DNA of 9,605 nt from Chloroflexi bacterium RBG_19FT_COMBO_55_16 (GCA_001795335.1 MGOK01000111.1:19371-28975); one strand, 5' to 3'. Counted from the first letter of the stretch, positions 1-9,428 are shown. Numbers and translations: made by a program. Notes: generated from the letters alone by a model not told the origin.

Positions 1-738
1 GTACGCTTTGAGAATGTCTCATTTTACTATTCCGACGAAAACCCATCAGACGAGGCTCAGCTCATCCTGGATCAGATCAACTTGCACGTTCCGGTTGGAC
101 AAACTGTCGCTTTGGTGGGAGAGACCGGAGCCGGTAAATCCACCCTGGTGAAGCTGATCAGTCGCTTCCACGATCCCACTCAAGGACGGGTGCTGATCGA
201 CGGGTTCGACTTACGCCAATTTACGCAAAGCAGCCTGCGTCGACAGATGGGGATAGTGCTTCAGGATCCCTTCCTTTTCAATGGGACGGTAATGGAAAAC
301 ATCCGTTTTGGGCGGCTGGAGGCGACCGATGAAGAAGTCGAATCTGCAGCCCAAGCGGTCAGCGCACACGACTTCATCGTGCGCCTGCGCCTGGGCTACC
401 ATACACCGGTCGAGGAGGGCGGCGCTACGTTATCCGTTGGACAACGCCAGCTGGTATCGTTCGCCCGCGCCCTGCTCGCCGACCCGCGCATCTTGATCCT
501 GGACGAGGCCACCTCCAGCGTTGACACTCAGACGGAGCGGCTCATCCAAAAAGCTTTGGCGCGCTTACTGCAAGGCCGGACAGCCTTCGTCATCGCCCAT
601 CGCCTGTCAACGGTGATCAACGCGCACTCCATCGTCGTCATCCACGATGGACGCATTGTAGAGCAAGGCAGCCACGCTGAGTTGCTAGGGCAAGGGGGAT
701 ATTATTCTCGCTTATATCGCAGCGGATTCGAGGATTAA
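1..738 (+). CDS. ABC exporter half-transporter, ATP-binding domain (5' truncated)
   Basis: The reading frame is already open at base 1, so the gene starts outside the window; the internal TTG at 82 is not a credible start. The visible 245 residues are the nucleotide-binding domain of an ABC exporter (MsbA/MdlB/TM287-288-like), which would power export of an unknown substrate across the membrane. Seen: A-loop region near residues 9-10 (FYY), Walker A GETGAGKST at 40-48, Q-loop Gln88, signature LSVGQ at 144-148, Walker B ILILDE with Asp168-Glu169, D-loop SSVD just after, and H-loop His200. The signature has Val where the textbook motif has Gly, but LSxGQ variants are common in this family. All catalytic residues are present, so this half is probably ATPase-competent. 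Half-transporters are usually about 580-620 residues, so the transmembrane domain lies upstream. Such proteins often pair with a second half-transporter encoded next to them, which cannot be checked here. No classical terminator follows the stop. Confidence 0.95.
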   Translation, partial: VRFENVSFYYSDENPSDEAQLILDQINLHVPVGQTVALVGETGAGKSTLVKLISRFHDPTQGRVLIDGFDLRQFTQSSLRRQMGIVLQDPFLFNGTVMENIRFGRLEATDEEVESAAQAVSAHDFIVRLRLGYHTPVEEGGATLSVGQRQLVSFARALLADPRILILDEATSSVDTQTERLIQKALARLLQGRTAFVIAHRLSTVINAHSIVVIHDGRIVEQGSHAELLGQGGYYSRLYRSGFED

Positions 739-922
739 TAGTTCTTGCTTAGATATTTTGGCTATCCATCTGGATGCGCGGCTTCAACCAGATCCGGATA
801 CAGGTCCTGATTGCAGAACTGTAAGCCATCCCCCTGCATGAGAGTGATAAACTCGATGACAACGCCGCGCCGTAACGCGCAAGGCGATCATGGTCGAGTC
901 CAAAGCACAGCCGGTCTGAACG
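739..922. other. Spacer between the ABC exporter and the TolB-like gene
   Basis: This 184-bp stretch holds no convincing gene. Its first part is AT-rich. A short element ATCC-ATCT-GGAT around 764-775 could form a weak 4-bp hairpin but has no U-tract. The clearest signal is the extended -10 motif at 845-853. Several overlapping short reading frames cross it on both strands; none has a start with a ribosome binding site. Confidence 0.5.
845..853 (+). promoter_or_regulatory. Candidate extended -10 promoter for the TolB-like/M23 gene pair
   Basis: TGATAAACT reads as an extended -10 element (TGN followed by TAAACT). The region 16-17 bp upstream has no good -35 hexamer, as is usual for extended -10 promoters. 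Transcription would start near 860 and leave a leader of about 60 nt before the ATG at 923. The same TGNTAAACT string occurs in the candidate promoters of recA and mtnA in this window, which raises its credibility. It remains a motif-based inference. Confidence 0.4.
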
Positions 923-2848
923 ATGTTGATCTCACCCTCGCAACCACCGCCTCTACCAGAAGGCCAACTCCCCTGGCGATTCAGGATAGCGCGCGCCGCC
1001 ATCCTGATCGGATCGCCGCTGATCCTGTTCCTGGTAGGCTTCCTGGCCTGGCCGGAAGCCCGCGTGCATGGCAATATACCCGGCCCGGATCAAGAGACTG
1101 CAAGTCAGGCCCTCGAAGTGGAGAAAAACGCCCTGTCATTAACTGGCAGTCTGACCCCCTCCCCGACTTCCTCACCGACAGCACTGGATCCAAACCCTCC
1201 TGCGCCCCTATTTCAGTCCTCTCTGGGACAAGGGACTCTTATCTTAACCATGGGCGAAGGTGGCTACAGCCATCTTTTTGCCTACCAACCGTTGACCTTG
1301 CCTCTCACGCGCCTGACCGAGGGTGCCTGGGATGACATCACTCCTGCCCTCAGCCCGGATGGGAACCAGCTGGCCTTTGCCTCCAATCGCGCTGGACAAT
1401 GGGATATTTATTTGCTAGACCTGAACAGTGGTGCAATTACGCGCTGGACAGACACCCCCGAATTCGACTCGTCGCCAACCTGGTCTCCAGATGGACAATA
1501 CCTGGCCTATGAAACTTATCTGGGGGACCTAGAAATTGTGATCCAGCCTATCTCTGGCGATAGAGCGGTGATTCCTCTCAGCAACGATCCAGCAGCGGAC
1601 TTTGCCCCAACCTGGTCGCCTCAAGGCCGTCAGGTAGCCTTTGTTTCTACCCGCAGTGGGGAGCCTGAGATCTGGCTAGCCGACCTGGACAAAGTAGAAA
1701 GTGAACGCTTCACCAATCTCAGCCAGACCCCGGACGCTGTCGAGGCGCACCCTGCCTGGTCTCCTGATGGACGCAGCCTGGCCTGGGCAACTACTCAGGA
1801 TGGTCTCCATAACCTGCAAATCTGGGATGGAAATGGAGAGCTGCGCTATGTAGGCAGCGGCGATTGGCCCACCTGGAGCCCTGATGGTGCTGTGCTGTTC
1901 ACCACTTTGTCCGGGCCTGATCAGACCCTGGTGACCGCCTACCAGGCTCGCGAACACCTGCTCGCCCTGCCGCCATTGGCGCTTCCCGGGCCGGTCTTCG
2001 GACAGGCCTGGACCAGGGCTAGCTTACCTCCCTCGCTGTTAGATTCCCTCTCAGCGGTCTCGAGTCTATCCCAGCCGGAACTTTGGCGAGCAGCGCTTAC
2101 CGTTCTGCCGGAGGTTCCCACCGGACGCCAGCATTTAGTACCCTTGGAGGATGTCCAGGCTCCCTACCCTCAATTGCATGATCTGGTGGATGAGTCCTTC
2201 TCCGCATTGCGGGCGCGCGTCGCTGCCGAGGCTGGCTGGGATTTCCTGGCCACTCTGGAAAACGCATTTGTGCCCTTGACCGCCCCTCTCTCACCAGGTC
2301 TCGGAGAAGATTGGCTTTATACTGGCCGGGCCTTTGCCTTCACGCCTTTAGCGATCGACGCTGGCTGGGTGGCTGTCGTCCCAGAGCAATTCGGGGCGCG
2401 CACGTATTGGCGGGTTTACCTGAGGGCGCGTTTCCAGGATGGATCCCAAGGCGCGCCGCTTCACGACCAGGCGTGGGATTTCAACGCCCGCTATGGGGGA
2501 GACCCATTCCTTTATGAACATGGAGGTGCTTTCCACCAGGAAATCCTGCGCGGTTATTGGGTGGATTTCACCGAAATGGCAGCGGCCTATAAATGGGATC
2601 GCCTGCCTGCCCTGCCCACCTGGCGATCGGCATACCCTGCAGCTCGTTTTAATGAGTTTGTCTTCCAGGATGGCCAGAGTTGGCGAGAAGCCATGTTAGA
2701 TCTCTATCCAATTGAAGCCCTGGTCACGCCAACCGCCCCTGCCCCTACTGCGAGACTCAGTCCCATCGCTCCTCCAACCATAGCCCCGCCCCTCACTCAG
2801 ACGACCTCCCCTGCATCCGGCAGTGCTATCCCCACCGAAGGGCCATGA
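923..2848 (+). CDS. Membrane-anchored TolB-like beta-propeller protein with unnamed C-terminal domain
   Basis: 641 residues. A short cytoplasmic N-terminus with Arg19, Arg21 and Arg24 is followed by one hydrophobic segment (about 25-43), so the rest should lie outside the membrane. A Pro/Thr/Ser-rich linker (about 75-95) leads into five PD40/TolB-type propeller repeats, marked by S-P-D/Q-G at about 144, 188, 232, 280 and 319 and followed by strands such as LAFASNR and IYLLDL. Residues about 395-605 form a second conserved-looking part rich in Trp, Tyr and Phe that I do not recognise. The last 35 residues are again Pro/Thr-rich. The start at 923 is fixed by an in-frame stop at 917, though the TTG at 926 is also possible; no clear Shine-Dalgarno is visible. 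The stop overlaps the start of the M23 peptidase gene by four bases (ATGA), so the two are probably translationally coupled. Propellers of this class usually bind proteins or glycans; no enzymatic residues can be assigned. A role at the cell surface, perhaps with the peptidase, is inferred. Confidence 0.8.
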   Translation: MLISPSQPPPLPEGQLPWRFRIARAAILIGSPLILFLVGFLAWPEARVHGNIPGPDQETASQALEVEKNALSLTGSLTPSPTSSPTALDPNPPAPLFQSSLGQGTLILTMGEGGYSHLFAYQPLTLPLTRLTEGAWDDITPALSPDGNQLAFASNRAGQWDIYLLDLNSGAITRWTDTPEFDSSPTWSPDGQYLAYETYLGDLEIVIQPISGDRAVIPLSNDPAADFAPTWSPQGRQVAFVSTRSGEPEIWLADLDKVESERFTNLSQTPDAVEAHPAWSPDGRSLAWATTQDGLHNLQIWDGNGELRYVGSGDWPTWSPDGAVLFTTLSGPDQTLVTAYQAREHLLALPPLALPGPVFGQAWTRASLPPSLLDSLSAVSSLSQPELWRAALTVLPEVPTGRQHLVPLEDVQAPYPQLHDLVDESFSALRARVAAEAGWDFLATLENAFVPLTAPLSPGLGEDWLYTGRAFAFTPLAIDAGWVAVVPEQFGARTYWRVYLRARFQDGSQGAPLHDQAWDFNARYGGDPFLYEHGGAFHQEILRGYWVDFTEMAAAYKWDRLPALPTWRSAYPAARFNEFVFQDGQSWREAMLDLYPIEALVTPTAPAPTARLSPIAPPTIAPPLTQTTSPASGSAIPTEGP

Positions 2849-3987
2849 AATTCATTGCACACTCTGCCCTTCCCCGCTGGCTCCACTTCACCATTGGGCT
2901 GATCTTACTGCTTTTTGCTGGCCTGTCGGGCTCCCATCTCCGCATACCGGAACCTCTTCCACTTCCAGCCTTTTCTGAGTATAACCCCGCACCAGCCAAA
3001 TCCCGCATATCTCAATCTGAGAAGGTTAGCCACTCCGGTCAGCCCCAGGCCGGTGCTCAACCAGACACCGCCGTCTTCACTGCCCCAGAGCAGCCATTGA
3101 ACTTTGTCTTCCCCAACCCAGCACCTCCGCCCGCATCCGCCTGGCGACCAGCCCTTTACCCGATCCCCTGGGCTTTGACACCTTTCGACCATTTCTATTT
3201 CTCGCGTCCAATAGCTGCCAATGAGATCAACTGGCCGGTAGCAAATTACCGCTACGGCGGAGTTTTCTTCGAGGACATTGTGCATGGCGGCGTGGATATC
3301 CCTGCGCCTGTCGGCACGCCGGTATTGGCAGCCGGTTCAGGCAAAGTTACCTGGGCTGGTTATGGCGTATATTATGGCTACGAGGACAAGACCGATCCCT
3401 ACGGCCTGGCTGTTTATATCCGTCATGATTTCGGCTTTCAGGGATACACACTCTACACACTTTACGGCCACCTGGATCGCGTCGCTGTGGTCAAGGGGCA
3501 GCATGTGGAAACGGGTGATATCCTGGGGAAAAGTGGGAAAACAGGGAAGGTAACCGGCCCACATCTTCATTTTGAAGTCAGGCTGGAGAAAGACAGTCTT
3601 TATTCCACACGCAACCCCGAATTGTGGTTAGTGCCTCCCCAGGGGTGGGGAGTGCTGGCAGGAAGGGTGATGAACACAGGTGGAGCAAGACTGGCTGGGC
3701 AGTTAGTCATGGTACGTTCGCAGGGAAGTGGCCAGACCTGGCGAGCAAATACCTACGGACGTGGAAACGTCAACCCCGATCCTTATTATCAAGAGAACCT
3801 GGTGATCAGTGACCTGCCGGCTGGGAAATACGAAATCTTGATCAATTACCTGGCAAAGAATTACACCCTGGAGATTGAGATTCAACCGGGTCTGGTCAGC
3901 TTTTTTTCGTTCAATGGCCGGAATGGCTTCACACAAGAGTTGCCACCCTTGCCCGGAGCTGATTTCACACCGCTTCTCATCCCTTGA
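2845..3987 (+). CDS. Membrane-anchored M23 (LytM-type) metallopeptidase with C-terminal Ig/CnaB-like domain
   Basis: 380 residues. The N-terminus carries a hydrophobic anchor or signal peptide (about 12-28) followed by a Pro-rich stalk (about 35-105). The peptidase domain (about 140-255) has the zinc-ligand pattern of M23 endopeptidases: His147 and Asp151 in HGGVD, and His242 in the HLH motif (His240, His242), with His209 in YGHLD at the place of the additional catalytic histidine. All active-site residues are present, so this is probably an active peptidoglycan endopeptidase rather than a degenerate LytM/EnvC-type regulator. Residues about 270-365 look like a carboxypeptidase-regulatory or CnaB-type beta-sandwich (AGRVMNTGGARLAG, DLPAGKYEI), a common substrate- or wall-binding add-on. 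The start overlaps the stop of the propeller gene (ATGA), with AAGGG just upstream as a weak ribosome site. The -35 hexamer of the first recA promoter overlaps its stop codon. It likely trims or remodels the cell wall outside the membrane; the exact bond cut is unknown. Confidence 0.9.
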   Translation: MKFIAHSALPRWLHFTIGLILLLFAGLSGSHLRIPEPLPLPAFSEYNPAPAKSRISQSEKVSHSGQPQAGAQPDTAVFTAPEQPLNFVFPNPAPPPASAWRPALYPIPWALTPFDHFYFSRPIAANEINWPVANYRYGGVFFEDIVHGGVDIPAPVGTPVLAAGSGKVTWAGYGVYYGYEDKTDPYGLAVYIRHDFGFQGYTLYTLYGHLDRVAVVKGQHVETGDILGKSGKTGKVTGPHLHFEVRLEKDSLYSTRNPELWLVPPQGWGVLAGRVMNTGGARLAGQLVMVRSQGSGQTWRANTYGRGNVNPDPYYQENLVISDLPAGKYEILINYLAKNYTLEIEIQPGLVSFFSFNGRNGFTQELPPLPGADFTPLLIP

Positions 3988-4011
3988 CAATCAGAACATC
4001 TGTGCTAAACT
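3984..4011 (+). promoter_or_regulatory. recA promoter P1 (TTGACA / TGcTAAACT)
   Basis: A consensus -35 TTGACA (3984-3989) is followed after 16 bp by TAAACT (4006-4011), with the extended -10 dinucleotide TG at 4003-4004. The -35 includes the stop codon of the upstream peptidase gene. Transcription from here would give a leader of about 170 nt before recA. The candidate SOS box lies within the spacer. Confidence 0.6.
3993..4006 (+). promoter_or_regulatory. Candidate LexA (SOS) operator in recA P1
   Basis: AGAAC-ATCT-GTGCT is an inverted repeat with one mismatch (a perfect copy would end GTTCT). It resembles the GAAC-N4-GTTC SOS box known from Firmicutes and Actinobacteria. It fills the spacer between -35 and -10, where a bound repressor would block RNA polymerase, and recA is the classic SOS gene. 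The LexA site of this organism is not known from the window, so this is a sequence-based proposal. Confidence 0.4.
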
Positions 4012-4038
4012 TAGGGGGAATTCGTTCTCGAGTCTTCT

Positions 4039-4066
4039 TTGAATTCAGAGTAGAGCAGACTATAAT
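4039..4066 (+). promoter_or_regulatory. recA promoter P2 (TTGAAT / TATAAT)
   Basis: A perfect -10 TATAAT (4061-4066) lies 16 bp downstream of TTGAAT (4039-4044). Transcription would start near 4073 and give a leader of about 115 nt. It lies outside the candidate LexA box, so it could supply basal, unregulated recA expression. Two GAATTC hexamers (4018-4023 and 4041-4046) flank the region upstream of it; their significance is unclear. Confidence 0.45.
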
Positions 4067-4173
4067 ATAGCAGCCGGGTTGATCCATTTCATGGAGAAGG
4101 CCAGTTATTGATCTAATCGTCTTCCCTTAAGCCTCCCCATATATAAGTGTAGGCCTGTTAGTTATTCTTCATC

Positions 4174-4178
4174 AGGAG
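4174..4178 (+). promoter_or_regulatory. recA ribosome binding site
   Basis: AGGAG lies ten bases before the ATG at 4189 in an A-rich context. It is one of the clearest Shine-Dalgarno sequences in the window and supports the chosen recA start. Confidence 0.75.
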
Positions 4179-4188
4179 CAATAAAAAC

Positions 4189-5271
4189 ATGGTTCGGAAA
4201 AATTCCCCACCTTCAGAAAGTATCGATGATTCGCGCCGAGTCGCTCTTGACAAGGCGTTGGGAGACATCACCAAACGTTATGGCGATGGCGCCATCATGC
4301 GCCTCGGAGAGGCTCACCAATTGGCGGTTGAGATTATCCCCACCGGCTCCCTTTCGCTGGATATCGCTCTGGGTGTGGGCGGCGTCCCCCGCGGCCGTAT
4401 CACCGAGGTTTACGGCCCGGAATCTTCCGGTAAAACCACGATCTGCCAGCACATCGTGGCGGAGGCCCAAAGAATGGGTGGTACGTGCGCCTACGTGGAT
4501 ATGGAGCACGCCCTCGATCCTTCCTACGCCTCCCGCTGCGGGGTGCAGATAGACAGCCTGTTGATCTCCCAACCGGATACCGGTGAACAAGCCTTGGAGA
4601 TCACAGAGACTCTTGTCCGCTCAGGCGCTATCGAAGTTGTCGTGATCGACTCAGTGGCGGCACTGGTGCCGCGCGCAGAGATTGAAGGGGATATGGGGGA
4701 TTCTCCGATGGGGATGCAAGCCCGGTTGATGTCACAGGCGCTGCGCAAGCTCTCTGGTGCGATTAAGCAGACCAACACAGCGGTGATTTTCACCAACCAA
4801 CTACGCCAGAAGATCGGCGTTATGTTCGGCAACCCGGAGACGACCAGCGGCGGCATGGCGCTCAAGTTCTACTCATCGGTGCGGCTGGATGTGCGCCGCA
4901 TCCAATCGATTAAACTGGGCTCAGAAATCATCGGCAACCGTACGCGGGTGCGGGTGGTGAAGAACAAGGTTGCACCTCCCTTTCGCACGGCTGAATTTGA
5001 TATCATGTACGACGAAGGTATTTCCAAGGCAGGCGATGTGCTCGACCTGGCGGCTGAACTTGGCCTCATCGAAAAACGTGGTTCGTTCTACTCCTTTACC
5101 GACATCCGTCTCGGCCAGGGTCGCGAGAACGCTAAGGATTACCTGCGCCAACACTCTGATCTAATGAATGAGATCGAGCTGTCCATCCGCCAACAGGCGT
5201 TGAGCGGCGATCTGCCTATCCCAATGGCCACAAGGGACGAAGAAGGCGGTGAGATGGATGAGGAAATGTAA
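4189..5271 (+). CDS. recA: RecA recombinase
   Basis: 360 residues, the usual bacterial length, with no intein. RecA forms ATP-dependent filaments on single-stranded DNA, carries out strand exchange in recombinational repair, and triggers LexA self-cleavage in the SOS response. Seen: Walker [10 protein letters not shown] at 76-84 (Lys82), catalytic Glu106 in the MEHALDP motif, Walker B VVVIDS with Asp154, loop L1 around [12 protein letters not shown], Gln204 (the ATP-sensing Gln194 of E. coli), loop L2 with [13 protein letters not shown], and an acidic C-terminal tail that modulates DNA binding. E. coli numbering is offset by 10. Two positions differ from E. coli: Met105 for Ala95 and Met223 for Asn213, the latter in a position that is Arg in many Firmicutes. 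The start ATG has AGGAG (4174-4178) ten bases upstream. Two candidate promoters and a candidate LexA box precede the gene. No recX follows; instead a lipoprotein gene starts 25 bp downstream. Confidence 0.98.
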   Translation: MVRKNSPPSESIDDSRRVALDKALGDITKRYGDGAIMRLGEAHQLAVEIIPTGSLSLDIALGVGGVPRGRITEVYGPESSGKTTICQHIVAEAQRMGGTCAYVDMEHALDPSYASRCGVQIDSLLISQPDTGEQALEITETLVRSGAIEVVVIDSVAALVPRAEIEGDMGDSPMGMQARLMSQALRKLSGAIKQTNTAVIFTNQLRQKIGVMFGNPETTSGGMALKFYSSVRLDVRRIQSIKLGSEIIGNRTRVRVVKNKVAPPFRTAEFDIMYDEGISKAGDVLDLAAELGLIEKRGSFYSFTDIRLGQGRENAKDYLRQHSDLMNEIELSIRQQALSGDLPIPMATRDEEGGEMDEEM

Positions 5272-5296
5272 AAACGGAATGCGACAACCATAAAGC

Positions 5297-5845
5297 GTGA
5301 AGAAATTCTCCCAAATCGGAGTAATGGTTTGGCTGGTGTGGGCACTGGCAGCGTGTGGGAGCCTGGGCACGCCAGCTACTCTCTATATTCCCCCAACCAA
5401 CGCAGATCAGACCAGGCTTCTTAGCCAGCCAACCCAGGATCGAGCTTCCATCACGCCGGAGGTCGACGATCAGGATAAACTCCCTCGATCAACACCCACC
5501 CCGCCTTGTGAGCCAGGATTGGTCTTCCTTGACGACTTGACCATCCCAGATGGCAGCGTTGTTGCTCCGGGAGAACAGTTAGACAAACGCTGGCAGGTCG
5601 AAAACAGCGGTACATGCAATTGGGACTCCACCTACGGCTTACAGTTGATCGCCGGGCCAGACCTCAGCGCTCCGAAGGAGCAGGCGCTCTTTCCGGCGCG
5701 CAGCGGGAGCGAAGCCATGATCCGCATGCTTTTCACCGCCCCAACCGAACCAGGCGCCTATCGCAGTGCCTGGCAGGCCCACGATCAACAGGGAGTGCTT
5801 TTTGGCGATCCGTTCTTCATTGAGATCGTCGTAGAAGCTCCCTGA
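5297..5845 (+). CDS. Lipoprotein with NBR1-type (FW, N_BRCA1_IG) Ig-like domain
   Basis: 182 residues starting at GTG (5297). A type II signal peptide is clear: MKK, a hydrophobic core, and lipobox LAAC with Cys20, so the mature protein is a lipid-anchored extracytoplasmic protein. A Pro/Thr-rich linker (about 22-70) leads to one beta-sandwich domain (about 72-180) whose pattern matches the four-tryptophan domain of the autophagy receptor NBR1: F-L-D-D-L-T-I-P-D-G, then KRWQVENSGTCNW, and TAPTEPGAYRSAW near the end, closing with FGDPFFIEI. Three of the four signature tryptophans are present (Trp99, Trp109, Trp159); the third of the series is Ala119. In NBR1-family proteins this domain binds protein partners; bacterial copies are of unknown function, and a binding role here is inferred. 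The gene starts 25 bp after recA, with no promoter or strong Shine-Dalgarno between, so it is probably co-transcribed with recA. Its stop lies 9 bp from the stop of the opposing ahcY. Confidence 0.85.
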   Translation: MKKFSQIGVMVWLVWALAACGSLGTPATLYIPPTNADQTRLLSQPTQDRASITPEVDDQDKLPRSTPTPPCEPGLVFLDDLTIPDGSVVAPGEQLDKRWQVENSGTCNWDSTYGLQLIAGPDLSAPKEQALFPARSGSEAMIRMLFTAPTEPGAYRSAWQAHDQQGVLFGDPFFIEIVVEAP

Positions 5846-5854
5846 TTGATTCCC

Positions 5855-8165
<2,311 letters not shown>

Positions 8166-8166
8166 A

Positions 8167-8194
8167 AAAGTGGTTGCCTCAAAGTGGTTGCCTC
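8167..8194 (-). repeat. Perfect 14-bp tandem duplication at the adoK ribosome site
   Basis: AAAGTGGTTGCCTC occurs twice head-to-tail on the plus strand (8167-8180 and 8181-8194). On the transcribed strand each copy carries GAGG, so the Shine-Dalgarno-like sequence of adoK is duplicated; the proximal copy is eleven bases from the ATG. The unit is two heptamers long, in keeping with the 7-bp array next to it. Confidence 0.85.
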
Positions 8195-8197
8195 ATT

Positions 8198-8254
8198 GTG
8201 ATCCGAAATTATGAGATATGAGATAGGTGAAACGTGATCCGCGATTCGTGATGC
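8198..8254 (-). repeat. Degenerate heptamer array between mtnA and adoK
   Basis: On the minus strand six consecutive 7-mers fit NNNTCNC (8254-8213, for example GGATCAC and GTTTCAC), then one 8-mer, then GGATCAC again (8204-8198). There is no reading frame or obvious promoter here. It resembles in kind, not in sequence, the short tandem heptanucleotide repeats known from cyanobacteria. A small hairpin GGGA-CGC-TCCC (8265-8255) adjoins it. Confidence 0.65.
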
Positions 8255-8284
8255 GGGAGCGTCCCAATAATAAGGTAATCTGTT

Positions 8285-9343
8285 TCACGATGCATTACCC
8301 GAAACTGCCTTGAGTAAGTTTTCTCCGAAGGGCGGGTAGACGACACCGTTCTCAGTAATGATGGCGGTGATCAAGCGCTGGGGCGTGATGTCGAAGGCTG
8401 GGTTGCGCGCCGGTGCGCCTGGCGGGGCCACGCGCACCCCCTCCACCTGCAAAGCCAGTACCTCCTGTGGATCGCGCTCTTCGATCGGGATCAGCCCGCC
8501 GTGCGACAGCGACAGGTCCACCGTGGAGGTAGGCACCACCGCATAAAACGGCACGTGATTGTCGTACGCCGCCAGGGCGAGCATATAGGTGCCAATTTTA
8601 TTGGCCACGTCTCCGTTGGCCGCCACCCGGTCAGCGCCGACCAAAACCTTGTGCACCTGGCCCGTGCGCAGGAAATAACCGGCCGCGTTATCGCTGATGA
8701 TGGCGTAAGAGATGCCGTATTGTTCCAGCTCCCAGGCTGTTAGCCGCGCCCCTTGCAGGCGCGGGCGGGTCTCGTCTACCAGGACGTAGGGACGCTTGCC
8801 TTGTTCATGAGCCATGCGGATCACGCCCAACGCCGTGCCCCAATCCACCGTCGCCAGGGCGCCCGTGTTGCAGTGATGGAGGATCGTTTCGCCTTCCTGG
8901 ATCAACGCTGCACCGTAAAGTGCCATCCTCTGGTTGAGGGCCACGTCTTCGTCGGCAATGCGCTGGGCCTCGACCAGCACCGCCGCCCTCAAGCCCTCCG
9001 CACTGCCTCTGTTTGGGAACTCGGCTGCCACGCGCAACATACGCTTGAGCGCCCAGGAGAGATTCACGGCCGTTGGACGGGCGGCTTGCAATGTCTCAGC
9101 CGCCGCGGCCAGGTCGGCGCGCAATCCAACCACCTCCCCAGCGGTCGAGGCACGCGCCGCCAGCGCCAGGCCAAACGCCGCTGCCGCTCCGATCGCCGGA
9201 GCGCCGCGCACGACCATCTCGCGGATCGCGGCGGCTACCTGGCGATAGTCGGCATAGGAGGCAACTCGTAGTTCCCCAGGCAAGAGCCGTTGGTCGATCA
9301 TGCGCACCTGCTGGCGCGCCGCATCCCATTCTATCGTTCGCAT
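8285..9343 (-). CDS. mtnA: Methylthioribose-1-phosphate isomerase
   Basis: 352 residues from the ATG at 9343. The enzyme converts 5-methylthioribose-1-phosphate to 5-methylthioribulose-1-phosphate in methylthioadenosine salvage; it belongs to the eIF2B-alpha/MtnA fold family and acts in the cytoplasm. Seen: the typical N-terminus [21 protein letters not shown], the catalytic cysteine in [10 protein letters not shown] (Cys158), and [19 protein letters not shown], which holds the catalytic acid (Asp238 by comparison with the Bacillus enzyme, with Asp245 nearby). These separate MtnA from the related ribose-1,5-bisphosphate isomerases and eIF2B subunits. A longer frame opens at 9409, but that ATG overlaps the -10 element of the gene's promoter and cannot be in the transcript, so 9343 (or the in-frame GTG or TTG just before it) is used. 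No strong Shine-Dalgarno is seen. It is the first gene of the mtnA-adoK-ahcY block. No other methionine-salvage gene (mtnP, mtnK, mtnBCD) is visible in the window. Confidence 0.95.
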   Translation of the reverse strand: MRTIEWDAARQQVRMIDQRLLPGELRVASYADYRQVAAAIREMVVRGAPAIGAAAAFGLALAARASTAGEVVGLRADLAAAAETLQAARPTAVNLSWALKRMLRVAAEFPNRGSAEGLRAAVLVEAQRIADEDVALNQRMALYGAALIQEGETILHHCNTGALATVDWGTALGVIRMAHEQGKRPYVLVDETRPRLQGARLTAWELEQYGISYAIISDNAAGYFLRTGQVHKVLVGADRVAANGDVANKIGTYMLALAAYDNHVPFYAVVPTSTVDLSLSHGGLIPIEERDPQEVLALQVEGVRVAPPGAPARNPAFDITPQRLITAIITENGVVYPPFGENLLKAVSGNAS

Positions 9344-9355
9344 ACCCAACACACT

Positions 9356-9384
9356 AAAAACGCCCCCCAGCGGAGAGCGTCTCC
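9356..9384 (-). promoter_or_regulatory. mtnA leader: mutually exclusive hairpins, one terminator-like
   Basis: In the minus-strand transcript, an 8-bp stem (9379-9372 with 9368-9361, two G-U pairs, loop GCU) is followed directly by five U residues (9360-9356), as in an intrinsic terminator. An overlapping hairpin, GGAGA-CGC-UCUCC (9384-9372), uses the same bases and would prevent it. The arrangement resembles a small attenuator between the promoter and mtnA. No known riboswitch fold fits in the roughly 50-nt leader. The stems are short and could be chance in GC-rich sequence. Confidence 0.45.
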
Positions 9385-9399
9385 TCGAAAAGCGGACAG

Positions 9400-9428
9400 A
9401 GTTTAACATGTAAGAGCCGCTTTGTCAA
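9400..9428 (-). promoter_or_regulatory. mtnA promoter (TTGACA-17-TAAACT)
   Basis: On the minus strand TTGACA (9428-9423) is followed by 17 bp and TAAACT (9405-9400), with an extended -10 TG at 9408-9407. This is the best housekeeping-type promoter in the window. Transcription would start near 9393, about 50 nt before the ATG, and drive mtnA and probably adoK and ahcY. Confidence 0.75.

Noticed and set aside
430..444. Degenerate ABC signature (LSVGQ for LSGGQ) as a sign of inactivity
   Set aside because: LSxGQ variants are common in active exporters, and Walker A, Walker B Glu and the H-loop are intact.
762..930. Possible frameshifted gene remnant on the minus strand between the ABC exporter and the propeller gene
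   Set aside because: Two adjacent frames give protein-like stretches (for example GVVIEFITLMQGDG), but each is only about 20-40 codons, no start or ribosome site is present, and the same DNA carries the extended -10 element for the plus-strand gene.
811..1335. 174-codon plus-strand frame overlapping the propeller gene start
   Set aside because: It is Arg/Pro/Ser-rich with no domain, and it overlaps the propeller gene whose anchor and repeats are clear in the other frame.
4091..4111. Six-codon leader peptide in the recA 5' region
   Set aside because: It is too short, lacks a ribosome site and is not followed by an attenuator-like structure.
9344..9409. Upstream ATG extending MtnA by 22 residues
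   Set aside because: That ATG overlaps the -10 element of a consensus promoter, so it would not be transcribed; family members begin at the MRTIEW-like position.
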